Shown: piece by piece, positions 12,501 to 25,814 of the stretch
Layout: each line of letters starts with the position of its first letter
Numbering within the stretch: position 1 is the first letter of the stretch
Source of the DNA: Glandiceps talaboti
Taxonomy: Eukaryota > Hemichordata > Enteropneusta > Spengelidae
Length of the DNA: 64,000 nucleotides
NCBI RefSeq assembly: GCF_964340395.1
Contig: NC_135549.1
Coordinates: forward strand, 14,308,342 to 14,372,341
Direction: 5' to 3'
Made by a program: the position numbers and the translations under genes
The notes under the pieces: model-generated
Seen by the model: only the letters and a program-made list of their open reading frames with translations
Databases searched by the model: none
What the model was told of the DNA's origin: nothing

Positions 12501-15500
12501 ATAGTGTTGATCACAAATTACTTCACTTTTTGGACACTGGAGTATTGTCACGTGGTACAATTGATGAAATATGATACTCATTTATTGACATTACCATAAA
12601 AACAAGTGAAACACTGAGGTACACAGTGCAGTCACTTTACTTGGGTGTTATGGGTTGTAAATGAGTGTGGTCACAGTGCAATCACTTTACTTGGGTGTTA
12701 TGGGTTGTAAGTGAGTGTGGTACACAGTGCAATCACTTTACTTGGGTATTATTAGTTGTAATTTAGCCTGTTTAAAATTTATGGAAGATGATGATGAAGG
12801 TGATGGTGACCTGATAATGACTTTGTCTTTTCAGATTGTATCTGATCAACTCACCTGTAGTACGTGCTGAAAACCTGAGATTTAAAGAGGATGGTGTAAG
12901 GGATATCTTAAAAGATGTCTTCCTACCTTGGTATAATGCATATAGATTTCTTATGCAGAATGTAGAAAGATTAGAAAAAGTGAGTTCCTCTTTATCACTT
13001 GTATGGTTATTAGATAGTCATGTGATAGTCATGTGATGTTGGACTTTCAATGCCTTGAAGTCATCATATACAAATTAATATGTGAGCGACATTCCTTCAA
13101 AGAAAGTTCATGTTTTTTTCAGACAATGTTTGCATTGATAGGAGCTATGGAATTTTTCATGGAAAATTAAGGTGTGCTCAGTAAAATATTGATTATGCAG
13201 CCTTGCATCACGACTCTCTATTCATGTGAAAATCAAACCACCCCCCCACAAAAAATAAACAACAACAAACAAACAAACAAAACAACAACAACAAACAAAC
13301 AAACAAAATATGTGCCTAAGACTGTAGTATATAGCCTTTGCAAGTTTGAAAATATCATTTATACTATTAGGACATCAAATAATGACAAAAACCATCCTCA
13401 TGTATCTTATGTGTAAGTGTACAATTTAAGATATAGTTTATCTTTCTAACGGTGGACATAGCACCATTCATGGATTGATACTTTTTCAACATACATCTAC
13501 TATACTCGGACGCAGTGAGCCAGGCTATGAAACAGTCAATTATTTCTCTGACGTGATATGCATCTTAGTTGGAAGTGTTGGAGCAGTGTGGAACTCCAAG
13601 TGTGTAGTATTTATAGCAAAGATTATATGAATAACACAAGGTGTGATTGTGATTACACAATATTGTGTTTCTTTGTAGGAAGATGACGTTCAGTTTGTTT
13701 ACAATGAAGATAAACTCAAACCAGTTGAAAACATAATGGATAAATGGATCTTATCTTTCACACAAAGTTTAGTTAACTTTACTAGGCAAGAAATGACAGG
13801 TAAGTTATCAAAGTTTAGTTAACTTTACTAGGCAAGAAATGACAGGTAAGTTATCAAAGTTTAGTTAACTTTACTAGGCAAGAAATGGCAGGTAAGTTAT
13901 CAAAGTTTAGTTAACTTTACTAGGCAAGAAATGACAGGTAAGTTATCAAAGTTTAGTTGAAATCTTAGTTACACCAAGTATTTTGCTACTTACCAAGAGC
14001 AGAATTTTTTTCACTTATACGTACTTGGTATCATCATTGTTAAGCACATTGAATTTAGCTCACAATTACTGACTTTCCTTTTCTTCCAGCTTATCGACTT
14101 TACACAGTGGTTCCAAAACTTGTCCGATTTGTCGACAAGTTGACAAATTGGTATGTTCGATCCAACAGAAAGAGAATCAAGGTAAGAACATGTTTAGTCA
14201 ACATGTTTGAATATTGTTCAACAACCAAATGGCCTAGACTCTTGGTTCATAGTTTCAAATGAACATTTCTACTCACACACACAAAAAAATTCTTGAAAGA
14301 AAATCCCACATTTTTGCTAATGTGTCATCAGCATCATGGCAATGATAACAACCCACTGTAGTACAACCCTGATGATATTGATGAGACTACAACGAAAATT
14401 TTGGATTCGCTCCTGAAATTTTTTTTGACTCTGTTAGGAAAAATTTTCATTTGTAAAAAAGTATAATTGTTTCCCATTTGAAATATCAAGACTTTTACAT
14501 ATCTTTCCCACAAAATCTCCATATTACAGTATTTGTAAGGTTATTTGTTGTTGTACTGTGTACAGGGAGAGGGTGGACCAGATGACTGTCTATGTGCTCT
14601 GCAGACATTATTCAGTGTACTCTTTGCTATGGTGAGAATGATGGCACCATTCACACCGTTCCTGACAGAACTGATGTACCAAAACATGAGACATTTGATT
14701 GACAGTGCAGCTAATAAAGGACAAGATGTCAACAGTGTACATTATCTGATGATTCCACAAGCCAGGTGAGGTTTGGATAGATTACCTTTAGTAGGCTAGC
14801 TATTATAACATTGGTAGTGGCAGTTACATGACTTTTGGTGAGTAAGGTTTGGAGTACAGTATCACCCCCCTCCCCCCCCCCCCCCACCCACCACCACTAC
14901 CACCACCACCACCACCACCACCACCACCACCACCACCACCACCACCACCACCACCACCACCACCACCACACACACCTTAAGTACATAACCCCTGATCCGG
15001 AGAAAAATAATGTTGAATTTTGTTTGGATATTAATTTTTTATCATATATCAAAGACGAAAAGAATATTTTTCGTAGTATCTTACCATATGCTTACATAGA
15101 GAGATGGAAGGAAAGAGAGAAGAACTGTCTTTGTTAGTCTATCCATCCATCTAATCATCTGTTCAAATAGATTTGTCCAACATTCCATTTTCTGGTTATC
15201 AGAAAGATAAAAGATTTCAAGGTTTGGCCACTAGGAGTGCTGTTTGCAGGCTATTTTGGATCCAGAAGTGAGGGCCATAATAGTTTATTGTTGTAGCATA
15301 AAGATAGCAGACACAAAGTTAACACTCATTTTCAGTGTTGTTCCCACTGTACTATTATTATAGTACAGTGTATATTTCACTACTATTACTATTAACATTC
15401 TTATTTTTAAGCGTTGTATAATTTGATAAGTCTACATAGGACATAGGACATGTCAATAAACAATGACAGGACATGACTACCAGCAATCAAACATTTTAGC

Positions 15501-15888
15501 CATCACTTTGCCAAATCATGGGCGCCCTCTTACGATGTTTACCTATAAAATGGCTGGAACTTTGGTAACTTGACATATGGTGTACTATCAGTGTATATGT
15601 TCAGATACGGTGTAAAATCATTACAAACTGTATTCCAATTCCTGTTTGTTTGTTTGATTGCAGGAATGAACTGATTGACCAAACAATAGAAGATGCCGTA
15701 GCTCGTATGCAAACTGTGATTGAACTTGGTAGAGTTATCAGAGACAGGAATACTATGCCATTGAAGGTACGTGTGAGTGCGTGTGTGCTTGTGTGTGCAT
15801 GTGCCTGTGTGCTCGTGTGTGTGTGTGTGTGTGTATGTGTGTCCGTCCATCTGTTTGGCCCGTTCATCTGTCTGTCTGTCTGTCTGTT

Positions 15889-15927
<39 letters not shown>

Positions 15928-18900
15928 TACTGGTAAACCCATTCCAACAGGTCTATTTGTTTAGAAAGACAACATATTATTCAATGAAGTCTGATGTCAG
16001 AGAAATATCCTTTTGTCTATTTTGAATATAAGAGAATTGACAATAGTTGGGTTTTTTCAAGTTAATGCCAGTGTAGGAGTCTGACATGTCACAAAATAAT
16101 TGCTGATCAGATAATGCAGTATATTTTTTAAAAAGTACAGTATCAAGAATTTGTCATAGTATGGAACAAAAAAAGACAATTAAAGTTTACAGTATATACT
16201 GGATTTTTCCAAAAAAATATGCCAACATGACGAGAAAATAGAGAAATTTGGGGCCACAGAGGTGAAGCTAAATAGACTCTGGGTGACCTTTTAGATGGGC
16301 ATATTTTTGGACAAATTCAGTGTATTGCAGGCACATTGAAATATTGGAAGACTGATATTTGATTGCATTGTTGATTGATGAGACTAAGTTTGGTTGAGGT
16401 ACATTGCTACTGTCACTTGGGCATGTAGCACACATAATTCTAGAAAAAGTGAAATTTTTCACCATCATGTGTGGAATACATCAAATCACAATTTTTCAGA
16501 ACATTTAAGACATTGAAACAGACCGACAGCATATCATAAAATTGGTTGACTTGTTCTACTGTTCTTGAGTGCACTTGAGTCAAAAGACAGGAGATTTTTA
16601 ATCCCCCATTGCTGTGATTGGATTCCCTCAGGATATCCAGAAGTGTATTGATTGTAAAAGCCACGGAAATCACTTGTAGATAGCTAGTTTGCTTAACTCA
16701 TTTATTTTTAACTTTTCAGTATCCATTGCATGAAGTGGTCATCATTCATCAAGATAGTGGATGTCTACAAGACGTAATGTCATTAGAAAAGTATATTTTG
16801 GAGGTTAGTTCTACCAACGTATTGATCTTTGTAAAGGTTAACTGATCGATGTATGCATATGGTTTTGCTTTGAGATCACACTGGTACTCTTGCTACAAGT
16901 TACTTGATGGCGATAAGATGCTGTCTTTTTCTTGCGTTGTGTTCAAGCTCTTTTTTTCCCACAGCACGATTTCAACTGTAAACTCACTTTTCAATGTTCT
17001 AAAATCCACTAATTGTATCTGTCAAGTATTCATTACTGATACCATCAATTGAATTTGTCACATGGTTGTTGCCTGGTATGGCTATGTATCCTATTTTCTA
17101 TAAGCTTTTATTTCAAATTCTGGAATGTGAAACCTAAAAAAAGTTGCCATTTGAAACAAAATTAGCAAAATATTTACCAATTTATAGCCATAGTGTATTG
17201 GTTTAATGGTTTCATGCTACCAAGAACTGAAGCATGTTTATAATTTCAGTCAAAAATTACTAGAAAGATTGTCATGAGCTTTTTTTTTTCATTTTTGAGC
17301 AAATTTTTGGTCAAAAAAGTGATATTTTTACATTCTTCATAATTTCAATTTTTTTCTTGGTTGAAAGAGATAAAATGTTTGATGTTTTATGACATATCCA
17401 GTTAGATTATTTTGAAAATTATTATATTTGCAAATGTCCATTGGTAACATGGTATAAGAAATGACATATTCATGTACTTGCTGTTAAAAACCTGCACTGC
17501 TCACAGTTGTGGGACATTTTTTCATCAAGCAACCAGATATATTTTCTTAGTTGTCAATATTTTTTATCTATATATAGTGCAACAGGTTTAAATCTTGATT
17601 GAAAACTCTGTTTTAAAACCATTTACCATGTTAGTTTGACTTGTCTAAGTACCCATATATGGTAGTGTTCTTACCAATATATGGTAGTAGTGCTCTTATC
17701 TATATATGGTAGTGCTCTAGTATATATGGTAGTGTTCTTACCTATATATGGTAGTGCTCTTACCTATATATGGTAGTGCTCTTACCTATATTTGGTAGTG
17801 CTCTTACCCATATATGGTAGTGCTCTTACCCATATATGGTAGTGCTCTTACCCATATATGGTAGTGCTCTTAGCCATATATGGTAGTGCTCTTTAATATT
17901 CAATATCAAGACACAAGGTAGGTCATACACTTTGTAACAGCAATTGCCATGGATTATTTCAAGGCATGTGTCATGAATGATTATATTTTGTGCACAATGC
18001 AACGTGTTCTGGTCGATTGGAGGCACTGATTTTTCTGTACCACAATATACCATGCAATGCGTACAGCTACACATACAAATTTACCGTTGGTGGCGCTGTG
18101 ATAATCCTCACTACACTTAACAGATTATCAGTGTCACCATCAATTATAATTTATTGTATGTATGAAAAAAAGTTATGTCACATAACCCTCCCCCTTAACA
18201 ATTGTAATTTACTCTCTGCAAAAAACAGTTATCTGGTCACATCACCCCCGCCTCCCATTTGTATGTAATGTAGTGACACCCCCCTCCCTCCCCCCCAAAA
18301 AAATAATTTACTGTCTGCAAAAAAAGTTATGTAGTGTTACCCCCCTCCCCACTGAACAAGTAATTTACTGTCTGCAAAAAAGTTATCTAGTCACACAGCC
18401 CCCCCCCCCCCCCCCCCCCCCCCCATCAGTGACAGCAACAATTCTGTCCTTTGATAAAGGGAGGGACTGTCTTGGGAAGCAACAACATTGCTCAGTAATA
18501 AAAGGAGAGATTGTGAAGGGACTGGTAGAAGCAAATATAAGAACAAATTGTGTGAAAACAAATGATTTCAGTGAAAGCTACCAGGGTTGTAATGGTACAC
18601 TATACTAGTATCAATATGTTGTTATGGTTACACATGTTGACACCAGTATTTACTCCCTGAACGTTTTCAACCCCCACAGGAAAGCCACCAGGGCTGTAAT
18701 GATACCCTATGTACTAGTATCAATATGTTGGTATGGTTACACATATCATGTGTGTTTTATTGTCTGTTGTGTCATTCTTTTATATTCTTAGTTTTATTCC
18801 CGATTTGTTTTTCATGAGCTGGTGTGAAAAATCAATTTCCAATGCTTTGTAAGCATGTGGCAAATAAAGTTAAGTTATGTTGACATCAGTATTTACTCCC

Positions 18901-21900
18901 TGAATGTTTTCAACCCCCACAGGAACTCAACGTACGTAAGTTGACAACATCCAAAGATAAAGACAAATATGGAGTACACTTGAGAGCTGAACCCGACTTT
19001 ATGGTCCTTGGCAAACGTCTCAAGGCAGACATCAAGGTCGTTGCCAAGGCGATACGGGAATTATCAGACGCCCAATTAGAAGATTTTCAGAAATCAGGCG
19101 AGATGATAATTGAAGGGCACACAATCACGTCAGATGATGTCCGCATATTGTACGCATTTGATCAAAAAACCAACGAATCACATTACGAGGCACATTCAGA
19201 TAACGACGTAAGTAGATTAGATTTCAATACCGACTATAAATGGAATATTTACCGCCGTTTAATTGAATTATAATTTTATTTGATGGCATAAATTGTGTTA
19301 TTTGATTGTTTGGATTTCTATTAATGAATTTAATTGAATTAAAGGAATTCTACTCAATTTCTGAACTGTAATTATTAGAAATGGAAGGCACCTGAAGGTG
19401 TTAGTCATAACATTGCTGATGCTATAACAGTTTTTATGTCTTTATTAATTGTCTAAGTTTTACTCTGTGGTCTTCGTTTTAGACTGACGAAATAACTTAT
19501 TTCTCCAATTTTACAATTTAGCTAGACTGAATCCAAAAAGTGTTAATGTGTTTTATATCTACATTGTACATTGATGTATTACTATTGATGTTGATATTTG
19601 ATGGTAATAAATTGGTGTTTTTCTTCTTTCTTTTTCCCCGCTGTCAGATTTTAGTGTTGATGGATGTTACACCTGATCAGTCCATGGTGGATGAAGGTGT
19701 TGCTAGAGAGGTTGTCAATCGCATCCAGAAACTCAGGAAGAAGGTACCAGGTTTTAATAGTTAAATTTATAGTAAAACAAGTGATATGTGACAGTTATTA
19801 AAGTCGGCATTTTGTAGAGATTGAAATGATAGATTGAAGGTATTCGGAGTTGTGAATAATTGATGTATGATGAATGCATACACATAGCATGTGATAGACT
19901 CTCTCTCACAGTCCCCGCAGCATCGCATCGCTAAAAGGGTTGTTTTGTATGTACCAGTATCTACTGCATAATTGCACTGTGGGCCTTCATCAACTACATA
20001 TATGGCTAATCATTTGTTAAAGTGTTACTGCGGGGTGTCGCAATAACACGGAGTCGCAGTAACATGTCAACAAATGATTAGACCTATGTAGTTGATGAGG
20101 GCCCACAGTACAAGGATATTCTAGTACAGTTATGCGGTAGATATTGGTACATGTGATGTTCCCGAGGACTGGTGACAGAGTCTAAGAATGTGGTAATACA
20201 AAGGATCCTAGTAAATTATAGATAGGCAAAAATTAAAAAAAAAATTTTTGTGTTTTCGAAAACATGACTTCAGAAATTAGGGTAGGTATTAAAGTTGAAA
20301 TTTTATTTTATTTTATTTATTTATTTATTTATTTATTTGTTTTTTTTTGGGGGGGGAGAAATTGCGTCAACCCAAAGACAAGATACTCGTTGGTCACAAT
20401 ACTTCTCAGAATCTGTGATAGTTTGATGAAGTGTAAAAGGATCAAGGAAGACAATTACATGTGAATTAAATGAATACAATATTTATACTGTACTATGTGA
20501 AGTCAATTTAATTTTTAAAAAGAATTCTTAACTAAAGATAATTTGGCAAGAAATTTACACAGAAATAGAAGCAAATTCTCACTAGTTTTTGGATGTAAAA
20601 ATGTTTATGGTCGGCACCTGAAACTATCTGTCAGTTGGGTTATTGGAAACATACAATTTTTTTCATTTGGCCTTATTCATGTTGTGTTCAGATTTGTGTA
20701 AAATTTTATTACTTCTGTGTCTTGAAATATTGTTATACTATAAGTTATAGGCTAATAGTGAGATTTGGATATCTGTACAGGCTAATCTTATTTAATATAC
20801 AGGTGTCCCATTCCTTTGTATACAATACTTCCTGTGCAATGGAATATTTCAGATTTATGTATGTTTCAGAGATTGTTGGACACGTATGATTTCGATAACT
20901 CATTTAGATTGTCTAAGGTTTTATGACAGTAGGGCTAATAGTGTGATTTGGATACCTATTTCTCTAAGACTGACTATTAAATGTAATACAGTGCAGTATA
21001 TCAGACTTTATGTACATATATAGGTAGGTTTCAAAGTGTTGAAAAATGTATGATTTTGACTTGTCATTTTTATAGGCTAAAGCATAGTTGGTTGAGGGTC
21101 TATGGCTTAACTTGGCTTAAGCTTTTACAGTTGAAGAAATAGGGAACTTGCAAACCCACCATGTTGAATGTTGCATCATGGGAAATTGTGATAATAAGTA
21201 CTAATAAATTGGTATTGTAAACAATACCGTTACATTGTTTGCAACCATGAATGGGTCAATTCATAGTTTACCCTGACTATTATGGGAGGTTTTTTATCCG
21301 TAGCTCCAGATTAGGTATTACGATAACCACAGATAATCCCATAGTCCTTTGCATCTGAGCATGCTCAGTCTGGATTACAAGTTCCCTATTAGGCTAATTA
21401 TGTGATTCGGATGTCTATTTCTCTCCTATTATGTGGATGTCGTATCTTTTGTATTTATACTTGTCTAGTAGAATGCAGTATGTCAGACTTATGTATTGTA
21501 TTATTATGAAGATTTCAGGGAGAGTTTGAAAAATGTATGATTTTTGATGTCTCTTTTCTCTATAGGCTAAATGAAATTTTACTTGTTGATGACATCACAA
21601 TGTTGTATGAAATGATAGTATCAGACGACTATTCGTCAAATGTAGATTCTAATCAGTGATTCAAAGTTTATTGAAAAAAAAAGTATGATTTTGATGTTTT
21701 CTTTCTTTCTTTATAGGCAAAACTTGTTCCTGTTGATGACATCACAGTGTTTTATGAAGTGACAGCGGCAGACGGTTATTTGTCAAACGTAGTGTCCAAT
21801 CATCAGGAATATATATCAAACTCTATAAAACAACCAATTCAGGCATATCCTGTACCCAGTGACTGTAAAGAAATCGTTAAAGAGAGTGTTCAGGTTAGTA

Positions 21901-24900
21901 TGAAATAACTTGTAAATCCAAAGGCTGCCGTGAAAGTTACAAACTTGATATATAACTAGAAAGTATGCAACATAAATAGGAAGGGTTACAATCATTAGAT
22001 TTGATGGCACGTGTGTAGAATTGTGGACGGAAGTGTACATTATAGATACTGAATTTTACTCAAACTATGAAGGTTCTGGTATTGGATAGGGATAAAAACA
22101 AGAACAGAACCCTTGACGTGAACTGATGTGTACATTTGAAACCAGTGGTCACTGTACTACACTTGCCCCTAAATTGTTGTGTATCATAATTTGTAAATGG
22201 AGGTCCAACTTTGCAAAACTGTAGGTATTGGCATTTGAGTAATGGTTATTAGCCCTAGCAGGCAGGACCAGAAGGACTGTAGGAATTGGCTTTGTTTGTC
22301 CATTTGCTGTGTATCTGTATACAAGCTGTTGTATGTAAAGCTATGATGTAATTGTGGCCACACATGACTTAAATAAGGAGAAAGGGGTGTAGAGAGCTTC
22401 TAGAGATGGTAACACCAAGACAAGTCTCTGGGCTATGGTGTGGAAAGCTTCTTGAGATGGTAACACCAAGATAAGTGTATGGGTTTAGAGAGCTTCTCAA
22501 GATAGTAACACCAAGACAAGTCTCTGGGTGTAGAAGAGCTTCTTGAGATGGTAACACCAAGACAATTAGCCTCTTAGTGGGGGCTCCTTTAGCACCAAGA
22601 CAAGTGGTTGCCAGAGTACTATTTCAGCCTACCCACCTGACAACATCATGAAGATGATTGTATCATATTTAACTTTAATAATTTCAATGCAATTCACTTC
22701 CTTGTAGTAAAAATTTAATAGCTTCCTTGGTGATATAATTTAATACCTCCCTAAGGTATCTAAACCATACAACAGTTTAAGTAACAGAACTAGACGTAAA
22801 AAGAGAAGAAGACATACTCACGATAAGGTTTAATAGATCATTTTATAGTCAGGAGTAGGTTAGTCTTAACTTTTTACTGATGTTCCTGAATTCTGTGACC
22901 CCCCCCCCCCCCATCATAACTAAAAACAGATTTATGTACATGTATTGGGTATAAGATTCAAACCACCACTGTGTCTGAGTCAACCCAGCTGTATAAGTGA
23001 GGACGTGGTATGGGTCTCACTGGCTGCAATGGATTACTATTATATGTGTCCTCGGTGGAGTAGGGGAAGTTAATGGGCCATTATATGTCTACACCAGGTG
23101 TACTGTTAAGTATACCTAGGAGTCTAGAGCTTGCAGAGAATTGACATGTTGACATTAATCATATCATATTTGACTGAAGAGAAAAAGTTGTAGTCTTCTT
23201 CAAACAGAGACATACAGACAGATAGATAGACAGACAAACGACAGACAGACAGACAGAGACGACAGAAAGAGACATACCATTAGTCAGACAGACAGACAGA
23301 CAGACAGATGGACGGACGGACAGACAGACAGACAGACAGAGAGACATAGGCAGACAGACACATAGACACATATGGAGAAACATACAGACAGACACAGACA
23401 GGAACACACATACTTGTATGTAGACATACACACTCGCACACACACACTCAGATACCCATTCCATTATAACCAATATAGACAGGTCTTCTTTTGTCTTGCA
23501 GGCCACTCCAACCATAAAAAACTAATTAATTTATAGATACATGTAATTTTAATATCTTATTTCTGTTCAAAGTAATTATTTCAAATATGGATTTATTGAA
23601 TTTTGAAATGATGTCACTTGAAGTCGTATTATTAGAGAAATTAATTGACATTATCAAGAGATAACGATTATTAATTGTCCTATTCGCTGATGAAAAATTG
23701 GAAAGTCTGACATTATAAATATAATTACTTTTAGACTGTGTTGTTTATTATGCACATACAAAATATGTGATAAATGCTGTACCATCAGGAGATATGTTGA
23801 AAAATAATTAATCAGGAATAGTGTTATTAATTAAGTTATTTCAAATAATCAGTTCTGAACTTCGACAAGACTGTATATTTCTTTTTGCCTGTATCGCCTT
23901 AATGAAATCTGTTTTCATAAGTGTAGGAGATCAATGTATACTCAATACCCAAGTATCAATACCCAATTTATCTGTAGGAATTGGGTATAAAAACAGCTTA
24001 AAATGTCCCAAATAGTATTTGCATCTCAGTATGTTTTTCAAGGACTTCTGAAACTAGATAAGAATTTGAAATCTTGGTAATAGGAGACGGGTAAATCATG
24101 TACAACTTGCAAAGATTTCCATACCTACTTATCATAATTGTGGTGTGGGCCCTGATCAATTCATTTTCCCTTGGCATTGACATTGTCTTTAGATATTTGA
24201 ATACGAAATCTATATTTTATTTAAAAACCTCAAATTTTGGCAACAGTCCATAAATAAGGGTAATTTCTATAATATCTGTCAAAAGTAGTGCTGGGATGTT
24301 CCAAAAAAAATGTTGAAAAAATGGAATTACTTTCAACAATTTTTGCGGGAAACTGCTTGGTTAGAAACATCAAGTAATTGGTGGGAAATCAAATTGTATA
24401 TTGTATATTGAATATGGGCAATGTATTCCTTCTGAAATTCCTTATCAAAGTTCAGCTGGGAATTAAAAAGGACGTGTGGGTTTGGAAATTTTAAACTGTC
24501 CATATTTGAGAAGTGTCTGTGAAGACAGGTTTCACTAGAGTTTTGATGAAAATAAAAATATTGAAATTGTTACAATAAAGCAAACCAAATTAGAATGAAG
24601 AACAAAATAAAAGAGGTAAAATTGAACTAAAAATACCTTAACATTGATGTTATTTGAGATATGCTGAAGTGGTATTATGATTGGAAGACATGCTGGGAAG
24701 GACCTTCACTTGATTGTAAATTGTTATTGCCATAGGCGTTCTTTGTCAGAATGTGATAGAAATGATACAGTGATGAAATCAAATTAACAACACCACAGGG
24801 ACCAATCATTCTCTTTACATGTGTCTTCCCTTTCAAAACTTGAAATCTCTATTGAAATATCAAATGAGACCTTTGTGTGCCTGATTCAACATTGATGATA

Positions 24901-25765
24901 CGTGCATTAACTATGATGTAACTGTCATTTCTGATTTTACTAAAAAACAGGAAATATGAACAAACTGGTTGTATCAAGTTACATTTTTAAGTATTTAAGA
25001 TAAAGTTCACAAACCTTTTTTAGTAATCACCATTTTCCCACCAAATTTATTTAAAAAATTCTTCCTTTTTCTGTAAATTTTGATGCAAGACAAAGGTCAT
25101 CACCCTTTTTTTTAGTCATCACCACTTTTTCGCCAATTACTTTTCTATAAATTTTAATGTGAGACAAACGTTGTTTACCTCTTTCATTCAAACCACAGCT
25201 GTGCTAGAATATTTGAACAAAATCTTTGTTTAACGTTGTGACAAATTTGAAGTTTATTTTGGATCAAAGAATTCATAGAAATGACCTTTGTGGTCATGAA
25301 ATGTAACATGTTTCTGTGAAATTAGAAATTAAATAGAAATATCACTCTGAACATATTCTTGTCTTTGTGATTAGAAAAAATGGCCTAATTTGAAAAAAAT
25401 ACCATAACAAGTACCCCTGTCTTGTTACAATGAATTATTTGTCTTATTTTAGACAATTTCTGTTGAAATTAAGATGAAATGAAATTGATGAAGCATTCTA
25501 AGTGGCATATGTCAAAATTAAGAGGTTTACATACATGTCCTTTTACTACATGGAAAGTTTCCAGGAAGAGTGCTTGAAATTGATGGATTTACTCATAAAT
25601 AGTGACATTTCCAAGTGATAAAAGCTACACAAGGTAAAACACAGTTTTGTCACTTTCCAAGATATTTTATAGTAGTACATTTATTAGTGTAGCTATGCAG
25701 TTCAACTGTATTGTAGTCATGTTGTATTAATAGTCTATATATGTGCATACCATGGGTTTGAATGC

Positions 25766-25814
<49 letters not shown>

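Noticed and set aside
14835-15137. Open frame with a poly-histidine run
   Set aside because: Encoded by the (CAC)n microsatellite inside intron 18.
15539-15964. Overlapping open frames on both strands after exon 19
   Set aside because: Produced by the (GT)n and (TCTG)n tract plus part of the real exon.
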